A stretch of 64,000 bases of DNA from Syntrophopropionicum sp964397525. Lineage in GTDB: Bacteria > Bacillota > Desulfotomaculia > Desulfotomaculales > Pelotomaculaceae. A program made the translations under genes and the position numbers. Below are positions 25,822 to 35,364 of this stretch, in pieces. The notes under the pieces are model-generated. The model worked only from the letters and a program-made list of their open reading frames with translations, did not search any database and had not been told where the DNA came from. Every line of letters begins with the position of its first letter. The first letter of the stretch is position 1. Location of the stretch: NCBI GenBank assembly GCA_964397525.1, contig CAYNIY010000003.1, forward strand, positions 23,881-87,880. The letters are read 5' to 3'.

Positions 25822-26685
25822 ATGACGGAGGTGTTAGAAGAGATGCAGTTTAATTTATCGGAAATTATATGGGTGCTTTTTTTGATGATGGCTTTATTGC
25901 CTGTCTTAAAACAGCAGCGTCTTGAAATTATGAGGATGAGACTGATTCGCAAGATAGAGATCAGTCGCAAGTCCAGGCTAATCACACTGATACACAGGCA
26001 GGAACTGCTCAGTTTGCTGGGTATACCGCTATCAAGGTATATAAACATAGAGGACTCTGAAGCTATCCTGCGGGCTATCCGGCTGACACCTGATGATATG
26101 CCTATCGACCTGTTATTGCACACGCCGGGGGGCCTTGTCCTTGCTACTGAACAGATTGCCAGGGCGCTGCAAAAACATCCGGCCAAGGTTACGGTGTTCG
26201 TTCCTCACTACGCAATGTCTGGCGGAACTATGATCTCACTGGCCGCGGATGAGATAGCAATGGACGATAACGCTGTTTTAGGGCCGGTGGACCCTCAATT
26301 GGGTGAATTCCCTGCAGTATCCATCCTTGATGTCCTCCGCCAGAAAGACAAGAATGAGATAGATGACAGGACTCTGATGATGGCTGAAATGGCTGCCAAG
26401 GCTATGACGCAGGTGAGGGATTTTGTCTTTTACTTGCTGGCAGACAAGATGGAGGAAAAGAGTGCAAAGGATCTGGCAGGGTTGCTTTCTAGTGGTAACT
26501 GGACTCATGACTATCCGATCGACAGCGATCAGCTCAAAAAAATGGGGCTTCCGGTCAAGGTTGGACTGGCGGATGATATATACTCATTAATGGAACTCTA
26601 CCCGCAGCCTGCTCAGCGCCGGCCATCAGTGCAATTTATTCCGCTTCCTTATGGAAAAAAGGAGAGCGAACAGGGAGGGAAGTAA
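25822..26685 (+). CDS. membrane-anchored ClpP-class serine protease (SDH/SppA-like)
   Basis: The 287-residue protein has one hydrophobic helix near residues 12-30 and a ClpP/crotonase-fold core. The oxyanion glycines are in LLLHTPGG (near 95) and the nucleophile Ser is in HYAMSGGTMISLAAD (near 133). It belongs to the SDH group of membrane-bound serine proteinases (PF01972). Those proteins are short relatives of SppA. The substrate is unknown; membrane protein turnover is likely. The ATG at 25822 has AAAGGAT upstream, but an ATG at 25843 behind GGAGGTG is equally possible. Confidence 0.85.
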   Translation: MTEVLEEMQFNLSEIIWVLFLMMALLPVLKQQRLEIMRMRLIRKIEISRKSRLITLIHRQELLSLLGIPLSRYINIEDSEAILRAIRLTPDDMPIDLLLHTPGGLVLATEQIARALQKHPAKVTVFVPHYAMSGGTMISLAADEIAMDDNAVLGPVDPQLGEFPAVSILDVLRQKDKNEIDDRTLMMAEMAAKAMTQVRDFVFYLLADKMEEKSAKDLAGLLSSGNWTHDYPIDSDQLKKMGLPVKVGLADDIYSLMELYPQPAQRRPSVQFIPLPYGKKESEQGGK

Positions 26686-26789
26686 CTTACATTTATTTAC
26701 TACCTGAAAATTAATAATATTCATCCTGCTCCTGGTGCATATTAGCAGCAAATATATCAATCCTGAAAATAAAATAAGCTTCTTTTGAG

Positions 26790-26820
26790 GTCATCCTGGG
26801 CGGCGGCGAAGAATCTTACA
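26790..26820. repeat. half copy of a REP-like dispersed repeat
   Basis: The sequence starts GTCATCCTGGGC and ends GAAGAATCTTACA. It aligns with one arm of the palindrome at 46422-46479, read in reverse complement, at about 20 of 27 positions. It lies in the leader of the HDAC-family gene. Confidence 0.5.
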
Positions 26821-26846
26821 CCAATATAAATAAGGGAGGTGTGTTT

Positions 26847-27893
26847 TTGCAGACCGGTCTAATTTATGACCCGGCTTATTTGAACCACGACACGGGCAGG
26901 CATCCGGAAAACGGTAACCGGGTTGCACATGCCTACAGCATCCTGAAAAAAGCCGGCATGCTGGAAAATCTTATTGCTATCAAACCGCGTCCAGCCAGTT
27001 TGGACGAGATAGAATTGGTCCACATACCCAACTACATTGCCAGGTTCAGGGATTATGCCGACGGGGGTGGCAGCAGCTACGGTCCTGACAATATTGTATC
27101 CCGCGGCACCTTTGATACAGCTTTGCTGGCGGCAGGAGGCACTCTGTCGGCTGTTGATGCGGTTCTGGAAAGAAAGGTTGAAGGCGCTTATGCCTTGGTG
27201 CGCCCGCCAGGGCATCATGCTAGGCCGGGGGAGGCAATGGGGTTTTGTTTTTTTAATAATGTTGCGGTAAGCGCGCGATATGCGGCTAAAAAGTATGGCC
27301 TGAACAGGATCCTGGTGGTTGACTGGGACGAACATCACGGCAACGGCACAGAAGAGATATTTTATAACGACAATTCAGTCCTTTATTTCTCTGTGCACCG
27401 TGATGGCAATTACCCAGGCACAGGTCAAATCGACCAGGTCGGCGAAGGGGTAGGCGCGGGTTTCAATATCAATGTTCCTCTTCCCAGGAGATGCAGTGAC
27501 GACGATTATGAATATGTCTTCCGGCAGATCCTGCAGCCCGTAGCTAACGCTTATAAACCTGAGCTTGTATTGATATCAGCTGGCATGGATACTCACGCAA
27601 AAGATCCCATCGGGCAGATGAATATGTCCGGCAACGGTTACTCGAGGCTGGCATCGGTGGTCCTGGAAATAGCCGGCCGGTGCTGCGGTGGCGCCACAGT
27701 TTTTGTGCTGGAGGGCGGTTATAATTTACAGGCCCTCGCGGAAGGTGTGCTGGCGGTAATTAATACCATGGTTAACTGGGATCTTAAAGAGGCTAACCTG
27801 CCAGAAGAGGACCTGATGGTGAAGAAAGCTGTCAAAAACGCTGTCAGCAGTGTCCGGCGGCTTCACGAACGTTACTGGCCGGTTCTATTCTGA
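26847..27893 (+). CDS. histone-deacetylase family protein (AcuC/acetylpolyamine deacetylase type)
   Basis: The 348-residue zinc hydrolase has the family's HDTGRHPEN start, RPPGHHA (catalytic His pair), VDWDEHHGNGTEEIFY (zinc Asp and His), and GMDTHAKDPIGQM (second zinc Asp region). FVLEGGYN near the end is also typical. The fold removes acetyl groups from lysines or polyamines; in bacteria the AcuC relatives act on acetyl-CoA synthetase. The TTG at 26847 has AGGGAGG seven bases upstream; a GTG at 26841 overlaps it. No acetyltransferase partner is next to it. Confidence 0.92.
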   Translation: MQTGLIYDPAYLNHDTGRHPENGNRVAHAYSILKKAGMLENLIAIKPRPASLDEIELVHIPNYIARFRDYADGGGSSYGPDNIVSRGTFDTALLAAGGTLSAVDAVLERKVEGAYALVRPPGHHARPGEAMGFCFFNNVAVSARYAAKKYGLNRILVVDWDEHHGNGTEEIFYNDNSVLYFSVHRDGNYPGTGQIDQVGEGVGAGFNINVPLPRRCSDDDYEYVFRQILQPVANAYKPELVLISAGMDTHAKDPIGQMNMSGNGYSRLASVVLEIAGRCCGGATVFVLEGGYNLQALAEGVLAVINTMVNWDLKEANLPEEDLMVKKAVKNAVSSVRRLHERYWPVLF

Positions 27894-28012
27894 TTTAATT
27901 AAGGGGACATGCCCTGAATCCGGGTATCTCTCCTTTCCTTAAACCGGCGCTGTGCGATGGTGCAGACAGCTTCAAATACCATAGACTTGCAGTATATTTA
28001 TTTCACTACAGT

Positions 28013-28043
28013 ATGAAAGGATGCCTCAAAGGGCATCCTTTAT
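28013..28043 (+). terminator. terminator-like hairpin after the HDAC gene
   Basis: AAAGGATGCC and GGGCATCCTTT form a ten-pair stem with a short loop, followed by a weak T tract. It could end the HDAC transcript and, on the other strand, the ABC-exporter operon. Confidence 0.7.
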
Positions 28044-28111
28044 TGACACACGGTTTATTGGTAGAGTAACTCCAATTATCCTCACAAGGAAGTCAATAAT
28101 TTTTGAAAATT

Positions 28112-29278
28112 TTACACTCCTGGCAGACTAACCCTTGTTTTTTCTGCCAGGTCCAGGCTGCCGTCCCGGATAACCAGTTCGTCTGCTGTCAGGCCGCCGG
28201 TAATTTCAACATTATCCTGGTCGCTGATCCCGGTTTTGACCAGTTGGTGCTGGATCCGTTTGTTGACCACAACCATGACTTCCTTTTGCCCGTCCTCCCT
28301 GGTGCGCACAGACTCCCTGGGCAGTACCAGGACATCTTGCCGGGACATTGTCTCAATAGCCACACGCACCTCGTAACCGGGTTTCAGGTTGGCTGGATCG
28401 GGCAGGGTGATAATTACCGGCACCCGGCGCTGGATCACTCCCAGGGCGGAGGTTTTTTCTTCAGCCTGCGGGTAGATTTTTTGTACTTCGCCCACCAGTA
28501 CTCGCTGGCCTAATATCGGGGCTGTGATTGAAACCCTCTGGCCGATTTTGACATCTGCCAGGTCATCGCTCAAAATATCGGCTTTTACCTCCGGCTGGCC
28601 TGATACTGCTACCTTTGCCAGTAGTGTGCCTGGGCTGACCACCTGCTCCTGTTTGACCGGCAGGTCCATTACGATCCCGGTAACCGGACTCTTGACTACC
28701 AACTGCCCCTCTTTGGCACTGAGCTGCTGCAGTGACTGGTTCAAACCGGCTTCCTGGGCTAAGGCACTTTCCAGGAGAGAGTTTTGTTCATTAATAATCT
28801 TTTGGTTGGTTTCTACCAGTAACTTGGCCTTGTCGTAATCCACCTGGCTGATTGCCCCGGCACTATATAACACCTCTGAGCGGGCCAGGTTGTCCTGGGA
28901 GTCCTTTAAATCAAGCTGGAGGCGCTCCAGGGCGGCACGGGCGCCGCTGGCGGCAACCGCGGCCTGGGATATCTGGGAGTGTACTTCGCTGATCTGCACT
29001 GCCAGGTCAAGGTTCTCCAGTACCGCCAGGGCCTGGCCCTTTTCCACGTCCTGGCCGGTTTCTACCGGGACTTCAACGACCCTGGCGCTTTGCGTGGCGT
29101 GTATGTCGTAGTTAGTGGCAGACTGCACGTAGCCGGTATCGGCCACTGCCCGGATAATGCTGCCCTGCTGCGCCTGGACTGTCTCGACCTCCGTCCCGCC
29201 ATTGGCATAGGACCAAAATGCGATTGCCAGCGCTGCCAGTACAGCCAATACCAGGTAAATTACATTTTTTCGTTTCAA
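28112..29278 (-). CDS. membrane-fusion (HlyD/MacA-type) subunit of ABC exporter 1
   Basis: The 388-residue adaptor has one N-terminal membrane helix (residues 6-25), a lipoyl/barrel-sandwich half (ATQSARVVEVPVETGQDVEKGQALAVLE), and a coiled-coil hairpin rich in Gln, Ala and Leu (about 95-190). The second lipoyl half (VKSPVTGIVMDLPVKQEQVVSPG) and a beta-barrel follow. In a Gram-positive cell it would stand on the outer face of the membrane next to the permease. GGGAGGA precedes the TTG. It is the last gene of the operon after the ATPase and permease. Confidence 0.88.
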   Translation of the reverse strand: MKRKNVIYLVLAVLAALAIAFWSYANGGTEVETVQAQQGSIIRAVADTGYVQSATNYDIHATQSARVVEVPVETGQDVEKGQALAVLENLDLAVQISEVHSQISQAAVAASGARAALERLQLDLKDSQDNLARSEVLYSAGAISQVDYDKAKLLVETNQKIINEQNSLLESALAQEAGLNQSLQQLSAKEGQLVVKSPVTGIVMDLPVKQEQVVSPGTLLAKVAVSGQPEVKADILSDDLADVKIGQRVSITAPILGQRVLVGEVQKIYPQAEEKTSALGVIQRRVPVIITLPDPANLKPGYEVRVAIETMSRQDVLVLPRESVRTREDGQKEVMVVVNKRIQHQLVKTGISDQDNVEITGGLTADELVIRDGSLDLAEKTRVSLPGV

Positions 29279-29290
29279 TTGAATTCCTCC

Positions 29291-31678
29291 CTAATCCCTG
29301 GTCTTTAAAACCTCCACCAGATCCAGTGTTCTTATTCCTCTGACTGCCAGCCGGTAGGCGGCTGTGATGAATAAAATCCCTCCCAAAGCCGATAGGAAGT
29401 AAGTCATTGGGTAGATCACCACCCTGAAAGTATAGGTGCTGTAGACATCAGAAGTACTCATCATGGCCTGGATATAATACTCAGACAGAAAGCGGCCGAA
29501 AGGCAGGCCCAGGGCAACTCCTAAAAGTGCCTGCAGCAGGTTTTCTTTCAGCAGCAGGCCCGAAACCTCCTGGACGGTAAATCCCATTACCCGCAGGGCA
29601 GCCAGTTCTCTCTTTCGTTCAGCGAAACTGATGACCGAAGTGTTATAAACAATGGCAAAGCCCAGCAACATGGCAAAAGCAACCATAATGACAATGAAGA
29701 CGTACATGTATTCCAATTCTGAAGTAAAGCTCTCCATTTCTGCCCGGCGGCTGAGAATGGAAGAAACGCCGGTCATATCGTTTAATTCCGCTTCCACCAG
29801 CGAGGCTTGCCCCGAGTCAACTTTGAGCATGGCTCCGGAGATGAGCCGGTTTTCCTGCATGATCCGGTTGGCCTCTTCCAGGGTCAGGTAAGACATGCCG
29901 CCGATGAACTGCTGGTTGATGCCCATAATTTTCACTGTGCTGCGATGTGCGGGCCCCAGGGGGAGCAGGGTCTCCACCTCAATTTCATCCCCCACCTTCA
30001 ACTGCAGTTTTCTGGCTGTGGAACTGCTGATCAGCAGGCCCGTATCCGGCAGCCGCAGGGGAGTGCCTATTTTGCTTGTTAATTTCTGCATGGCTGTGTC
30101 ATGGGGCAGGCCGACTAGAAGTTCCTCCTGAGAACGGCCCGCGTAGTGTATTTTCACAGGTACCTCAAAAACTGGCTCAGCCTTTGTCACCCCATCGAGG
30201 CGGGTGATGCCCAGCAGGTCGGTTTCCTTTATCGGTTCAGTGAAACGGACGAAATAGTCATATTTTTGCGTGAAGAATTCAGCAATCATAACATCAACGG
30301 TGTCCTGGTAAAAAAATGCTACGATCAACATGCTGGTGGCGAAAATCACTCCCAGCAGGGTAATCGCGGAGCGGAGTCGGTTGCGTATGATAGTACGAAG
30401 ACCCATCTTCCAGGTAGTATCCAGCCTGCGCCAAAACCATACCCAGCTCTCCAGGAAGATTTTGCCCGCCCCCCTGGGAGCCTCGGCCTGCATAGACTCT
30501 GCTGGCTGGATAGCCAGCACTCCGCGGGAAGCTGTTAAACCGGCAACGGCACCCACGCTGATACTCAGGGCAAACCCATAAAGCAGCGCCTGGCTGCTGA
30601 TCCCGCTGACAACCTGAGGCAGGTTAAAATAATAGGCATAAAGATTGGAAAGTGATGATGCCAGCAGAATCCCAGCCAGCGAACCCAACAGGGCTCCCAA
30701 AAAACCCACTAGTACAGCATAGCTGGTATAGTGCCACATTATTTGAAAGTTATTATAACCCATGGCTTTCATGGTCCCGATTTGGGAGCGCTGGGACTTA
30801 ACCAGGCGTCCCAGCATCACAAACTCGATCAGGGCGGCGATGATCAGGAAGATGGAGGGCAGAAACCGGGACATGATCCGCAGCTGATCCATTTCTCCCG
30901 ACATGACTGCATCGCTCAACTGTTGTTTGCGCGGGTAGCTGGCCAGCATGCCGTACGGCTCCAGGATGCCGTCGATTTGTTTTGCCACATTTTTTTCGTC
31001 GGCCCCGGGAGAAAGCTTGATGACTACTTGGTTTATCTGCCCGGACAGGTTCAGGATCTGCTGGACCTGGTTATGCGGCACCATGAAGATACCGAAATTT
31101 CCCGGCTCGGGGATCAGGCTGGCCTGGTCCTTCATCGGGTAAATGAATTCCGGTGCGGTAGCTGTTCCCACCACTGTCAGGGATACCTGCCTGCCCTCGG
31201 CAACAATAGTCACTGTATCGCCGGGTGACAGCTTATTGGCGGCAGCGTACTGGGGATCCAGCAGGACTTCCGCATCGCTGCCTTCGGGATACCTTTCAAA
31301 AAGACGGCCAGTCAGCAGGTGCAGGCGGTTAACTTCCGTATTCATGGGCAGGGGGTAGCTGGTCAGGCGGGCAGTAGCCCTTTCGCCGCCCACCCCGATC
31401 ACAGGCACATCTTTCTGGATGCGACCGGTGGCCCGGGCTACCCCGGGAACCGACTCAATCCGTTTGATCACACCTTCGGGCGCCTTGATCACATGGAAAT
31501 AGTAATCAGCGAAATTATTTTCCCGGTAAAAGATGTCTTTGGAATGAATCATATTGTAGGACACGGTACCCATACTAATATAGACCGTGATGCCTACTAT
31601 CACAACCGCTGTTACTGCCAGGAACTGTCCGCGGGTGGTTTTAATAGTCCGCCACAACTTTTTGGCCAGGATGAACAT
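29291..31678 (-). CDS. double FtsX-domain ABC permease of exporter 1
   Basis: The 795-residue permease has two FtsX-type membrane blocks and two extracytoplasmic domains. One helix lies near residue 20, three near 275-385, one near 425, and three at the C-terminus (about 660-790). This single-chain, two-copy layout differs from exporter 2 in the window, which has one FtsX block and would work as a dimer. It likely exports a lipid, peptide or drug-like compound. The ATG at 31678 shares its A with the ATPase stop (TAATG); a GTG two codons earlier is possible. Confidence 0.88.
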   Translation of the reverse strand: MFILAKKLWRTIKTTRGQFLAVTAVVIVGITVYISMGTVSYNMIHSKDIFYRENNFADYYFHVIKAPEGVIKRIESVPGVARATGRIQKDVPVIGVGGERATARLTSYPLPMNTEVNRLHLLTGRLFERYPEGSDAEVLLDPQYAAANKLSPGDTVTIVAEGRQVSLTVVGTATAPEFIYPMKDQASLIPEPGNFGIFMVPHNQVQQILNLSGQINQVVIKLSPGADEKNVAKQIDGILEPYGMLASYPRKQQLSDAVMSGEMDQLRIMSRFLPSIFLIIAALIEFVMLGRLVKSQRSQIGTMKAMGYNNFQIMWHYTSYAVLVGFLGALLGSLAGILLASSLSNLYAYYFNLPQVVSGISSQALLYGFALSISVGAVAGLTASRGVLAIQPAESMQAEAPRGAGKIFLESWVWFWRRLDTTWKMGLRTIIRNRLRSAITLLGVIFATSMLIVAFFYQDTVDVMIAEFFTQKYDYFVRFTEPIKETDLLGITRLDGVTKAEPVFEVPVKIHYAGRSQEELLVGLPHDTAMQKLTSKIGTPLRLPDTGLLISSSTARKLQLKVGDEIEVETLLPLGPAHRSTVKIMGINQQFIGGMSYLTLEEANRIMQENRLISGAMLKVDSGQASLVEAELNDMTGVSSILSRRAEMESFTSELEYMYVFIVIMVAFAMLLGFAIVYNTSVISFAERKRELAALRVMGFTVQEVSGLLLKENLLQALLGVALGLPFGRFLSEYYIQAMMSTSDVYSTYTFRVVIYPMTYFLSALGGILFITAAYRLAVRGIRTLDLVEVLKTRD

Positions 31679-32388
31679 TACCACTCAATCCTTTCCGGCG
31701 GCAGCGGGGTCTCGTTCTCAACGATTTCCACGATCCGGCCGCTGCTCATGCGCAGCACCCGCTGTGCCATGGCACCAATAGCGGCGTTGTGGGTGACGAT
31801 AACGACAGTGCTTCCGTGCTCTTTGCTGACATGGAGCAGCATGGCGAGAATCAGTCTGCCGGTCTGGGAGTCCAGGGATCCCGTAGGCTCATCACACAGC
31901 AGCAGGCGGGGATTTTTGCCCACTGCCCGGGCGATAGAGACGCGCTGCTGTTCACCCCCACTCAACTGGGCTGGGAAGTGGTCCATGCGAGATGCCATGC
32001 CCACCTCCTGCAGGACTTCAGCTGTAGGCAGGGGATTGTCCACCAGATTGGCCGCCAGTTCCACGTTTTCCCTGGCGGTCAGGTCGGGAATCAGGTTGTA
32101 AAATTGAAAAACAAAGCCCACCGCGCTGCGGCGGTAATGGGTTAGCCGCGCCTCACTGGCCTTGCTCAGGTTTTCTTTGCCAAAATAAACTTCACCGCTG
32201 CTCGGCAGGTCCATGCCGCCCATAATATTTAGCAGTGTGCTTTTGCCGGAACCGCTAGGCCCTAAAATAACCAGCAGCTCACCTTCAAAGATATCAAGGG
32301 AAGTTTCTTTCAGCGCTTCAACTGTTACTTCACCCATTATGTAGGTTTTAGTGATCTTATCTAATTTCATCAGTACATTTTTACTCAT
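31678..32388 (-). CDS. ABC ATPase of exporter 1 (MacB/LolD group)
   Basis: The 236-residue ATPase has all motifs: Walker A GPSGSGKST, the Q-loop FQFYNLIP, signature LSGGEQQR, Walker B LLLCDEPTGSLD, and the H-loop VIVTHN. It is the first gene of the three-gene exporter operon and drives the permease encoded directly after it. Confidence 0.94.
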   Translation of the reverse strand: MSKNVLMKLDKITKTYIMGEVTVEALKETSLDIFEGELLVILGPSGSGKSTLLNIMGGMDLPSSGEVYFGKENLSKASEARLTHYRRSAVGFVFQFYNLIPDLTARENVELAANLVDNPLPTAEVLQEVGMASRMDHFPAQLSGGEQQRVSIARAVGKNPRLLLCDEPTGSLDSQTGRLILAMLLHVSKEHGSTVVIVTHNAAIGAMAQRVLRMSSGRIVEIVENETPLPPERIEW

Positions 32389-32436
32389 TTTTTTCAGCCT
32401 TTGAGTTATTCTCTGGAAATATTATATATTTGCGCC

Positions 32437-32476
32437 ATTATATAATTCCTGAGGAGCAATTACAATCAGCTGTAAT
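32437..32476 (-). promoter_or_regulatory. promoter with palindromic operator for exporter 1
   Basis: On the - strand the promoter reads TTGTAA (32465-32460), a 17-base spacer, then TATAAT (32442-32437). An 18-base palindrome, ATTACA-N6-TGTAAT (32459-32476), covers the -35. This is the classic place for a repressor. No regulator gene is adjacent. Confidence 0.6.
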
Positions 32477-32501
32477 CAATTGTATAAGGGTGATGCTGTG
32501 A

Positions 32502-34496
32502 TCAGGTTCGCTGTACTGAAAGCCTGCTGTCCAGCGCCAGGTGCGCAAGTACAAACATGGCATGGGACCAGTTCAAGGGCATTACCCAGGCAGGGCCGCC
32601 CGTGTGTTTGTCCGCCTGTTCCGGTAGGAGCAGGTGTTGGTTGGCCTGTGCCAGGGACCACTGGTACAGTTCTTCCGCCCGGCAGCGGTTTCCAGCCAGG
32701 CAGTGATATAAAGACAGCCAGAGGGTTGTAATCAGCCAGGGATTGCCGCCCCGGTAAGTATCGCCTTCGTAACGGTGGATGCCACCGGTATTATGATTCC
32801 AGAGGTTTTGTTCGATGGCCCGCGCCGTAGCCGCCATTTTTTTGTCATTTGGCGACAGGACAGCGAAGGGATAGAACAGGCCCAGTAGGGCAGCGTCAAT
32901 CCGCGCATCTTTTTCTGCCCAGTGATGCTGGTAAAGCCCGGTGTGATCTTTAGTGGTATAAACTTTACCTCTGCCGTCCAGTTCAGCATTGCGGGAGTTA
33001 TCCTGTATCATGTGGTTCACTCCGCGCACAAAAGAGCTGCGGCGATCAGACCACTGGTGTTTCAAGATGCCTTCTTTTACCTTTGCGGAAGAGGCAAGCC
33101 ACTGCCTTGACGTTTCTTTTTTCCCGCACACGCCGGCGATGTCCGAGGCAGCCATTAGGCCGGCGCTGACTGCTGCGGCAGAGTATGTCCCCTGGCTGTA
33201 AGTATCTTCCCAGGGATCGATGCTGACTGTCGGCAGGCCGTTAGCCTGGATGCTGTTTGAGAGGTAATCCGCTCCGGCTGCCAGCGAAGGCCAGATGTCT
33301 TGCAGAAAGCGGTCATCGCCGGTAACATTGTAGTGGTGTTTGTAACCCCACAGCACCGAGCCGGCCTGGTCAATTTGCCTGCCCCAGAACGGCGCCACCG
33401 AGCCATCGGTAAAATAACGCTGGTGCCAGCTGCCGTCCCGGTCCTGAACACTCTTGGCAAAATAGTAGAAATTGGCGGCTGGCTCGTGATAACCTGCCTC
33501 GTCAAGGGCTGCTGCGATGTAAACTGCATCACGCGGCCAGCAATAGCCATAACCGCCGCAAGACGTATGGTGAGGGTCAAATTCAGGCGCCGCGATGGGG
33601 GCGCCGGTTTCTTTATTCAGCATTAGTTTTATTGCCAGGAGTGATCTATTAAACGCGCCGGCCCTGTGTTCTGTTTTCTGATGCAGCACCGGCTTTAGCC
33701 AGCCATGCCAGTACTGCCTTGTTTCTTCTAGCCAACAGCCGCCTTCCCGTGAGCGGGCCTCTGACAGCAGGGCTCGCACCTGTTCCTCATTATTACCTGC
33801 CGCAAGGTAAAGGGTGATGGTTTTATGTTCCCGTGGTTTCAGCTCACCCAGGTCCCAGGACAGGCTGCCTGTGTTTTGCAGGATATGATCACGGTTGCCC
33901 CGGAGCAAACCTTTTGCTGCATCATGGTATGGATCTGTGTCAGTGCCGCGTCTGCCGCACTGGTATCCGGATAGCGGGTAGCCGGATCCACCCAGCGCGA
34001 GGTATGTGTTTCTTCGGAAAAAGACAAGTGATTCATTGGTGTAATCTACGTAGGCGCTGTCCTGAGCGGCAGACTCTTCTATGTTAAAGTTGCAGTAAAC
34101 GAAAAAAGCAATGCTTTTTTTTTCGCCCTCATTACAGAACTTGAAATTTCTGACCAGAATATCATGATCAGGGATGACAAAATCGCTCTGAATCACATTC
34201 AGGTGATGTTCAGCTCTGGAAAGAGCAGTCTCTAAAATATTTGTGTTGTCCAGGTAGCGCTGTGAAGATTTCCAGAAGTTTAAATGGAACCATTTAGTGC
34301 GTGTCTGCCTGCCGGGCATAGTAACCCTGATGCCGGGCCAAAACCTGCCCAGATGCTGGCCGTAATCAACATTGGGCCAAAAAAGCCTGAACAGTTCGCC
34401 ATTTTCCCTGTGACAGGCCAGCATCCTGCAATTTCCAATTATTGCCGTGGGCATTTCAATTGGGGTCTTTACGTTTCTGATTTTCTCCACCGCCAT
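32502..34496 (-). CDS. GH15-type (glucoamylase/glucodextranase-like) protein
   Basis: The 664-residue protein has an N-terminal beta domain (about 1-265) and an alpha/alpha-barrel with the GH15 marks GYGYCWPRDAVYIAAAL (near 335), DGSWHQRYFTDGS and IDPWEDTYSQGTYSAAA (the general-acid region). In GH15 enzymes the general base is the Glu of a WSHAE motif near the end. Here that motif reads WSHAMF, with Met in place of Glu. Activity is therefore in doubt, or the base comes from elsewhere. It is the last gene of an operon with a phosphohexomutase and an inositol-phosphatase family member. No signal peptide is seen, so it should act inside the cell. Confidence 0.85.
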   Translation of the reverse strand: MAVEKIRNVKTPIEMPTAIIGNCRMLACHRENGELFRLFWPNVDYGQHLGRFWPGIRVTMPGRQTRTKWFHLNFWKSSQRYLDNTNILETALSRAEHHLNVIQSDFVIPDHDILVRNFKFCNEGEKKSIAFFVYCNFNIEESAAQDSAYVDYTNESLVFFRRNTYLALGGSGYPLSGYQCGRRGTDTDPYHDAAKGLLRGNRDHILQNTGSLSWDLGELKPREHKTITLYLAAGNNEEQVRALLSEARSREGGCWLEETRQYWHGWLKPVLHQKTEHRAGAFNRSLLAIKLMLNKETGAPIAAPEFDPHHTSCGGYGYCWPRDAVYIAAALDEAGYHEPAANFYYFAKSVQDRDGSWHQRYFTDGSVAPFWGRQIDQAGSVLWGYKHHYNVTGDDRFLQDIWPSLAAGADYLSNSIQANGLPTVSIDPWEDTYSQGTYSAAAVSAGLMAASDIAGVCGKKETSRQWLASSAKVKEGILKHQWSDRRSSFVRGVNHMIQDNSRNAELDGRGKVYTTKDHTGLYQHHWAEKDARIDAALLGLFYPFAVLSPNDKKMAATARAIEQNLWNHNTGGIHRYEGDTYRGGNPWLITTLWLSLYHCLAGNRCRAEELYQWSLAQANQHLLLPEQADKHTGGPAWVMPLNWSHAMFVLAHLALDSRLSVQRT

Positions 34497-34507
34497 TTAA
34501 CAGGTTA

Positions 34508-35302
34508 TCATCTTTGAAGCAGTATTTTTATTAGTTCTTCGTGGACCCAGCCGTTGCTGGCTGTGATGGAAAGGTAGCTGGTGAGGGTGAGCTTTTTGCC
34601 CTGGATGTCTGAGACCTTTCCGCCGGCTTCTGCCACCAGCAGCGAACCAGCAGCAACGTCCCAGGGCATCAGGGTATGCTCCCAGAAACCGGTAAGCCTG
34701 CCACAGGCTATGTAGGCCAGTTCCAGGGCAGCAGAACCCAGAGCCCTCAGATTGGAGCAGCTTCCGGCTATCTTCGGGTAGTCAATATTGCGAAGCCGCT
34801 CATTAAACTTCTTGTTCTCGGGATAGCCTGTAACCAGGAGCGCCTCCCGGAGGGTTTTTCTTGAGCAATCAACCCTGACTGGCCTGCTGTTTAAAAAAGT
34901 GCCGCAGCCTGCAGCTGCGGTGAAGCATTCATTGCGAAAAGGGTCATATACAACACCGGCCACCATTTTACCACTGCTGGCCAGGCCTATCGAAACACAG
35001 CAGAAGGGGATACCGTAAACAAAGTTGGTAGTGCCGTCCAGCGGATCTACATACCAGGTATAGCCTTCAGGCATGGCATTTACCATACCGGTGGTTTCCT
35101 CGCCGATGACCGTATGGTCGGGAAATTTCTCGAGCAAACCGCCGGTAATCAGGGCTTCAGATCTGCGGTCCACCTCGGTCACCAGGTCCGAGGGGCAAGA
35201 CTTGTATCCTCTTTCAAAGTTTCCACCGAAATTGTCCCTGATTATTTCACCAGCTTGCCTGGCCAGGGCGGCGGCAGCTTCAAGATATACAGTGTGTGCC
35301 AT
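34508..35302 (-). CDS. inositol monophosphatase family protein
   Basis: The 264-residue protein has the metal-binding set of the family: GEETTG (near 68), DPLDGTTNF (near 86) and the C-terminal WDVAAGSLLVAEAGG. Members dephosphorylate inositol phosphates, fructose-1,6-bisphosphate or PAP. The operon points to a sugar phosphate here. AAGGAG precedes the ATG. It ends 11 bases before the GH15-like gene. Confidence 0.9.
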   Translation of the reverse strand: MAHTVYLEAAAALARQAGEIIRDNFGGNFERGYKSCPSDLVTEVDRRSEALITGGLLEKFPDHTVIGEETTGMVNAMPEGYTWYVDPLDGTTNFVYGIPFCCVSIGLASSGKMVAGVVYDPFRNECFTAAAGCGTFLNSRPVRVDCSRKTLREALLVTGYPENKKFNERLRNIDYPKIAGSCSNLRALGSAALELAYIACGRLTGFWEHTLMPWDVAAGSLLVAEAGGKVSDIQGKKLTLTSYLSITASNGWVHEELIKILLQR

Positions 35303-35364
35303 TTACTCTCCTTACGGCTGTAAATATATTTGAAAAATATCATATCTGATATAAGCAAATGCTT

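Noticed and set aside
31319..32101. A + strand frame of 260 codons opposite the exporter 1 genes
   Set aside because: It is antisense to well-supported ABC transporter motifs and has no family signature.
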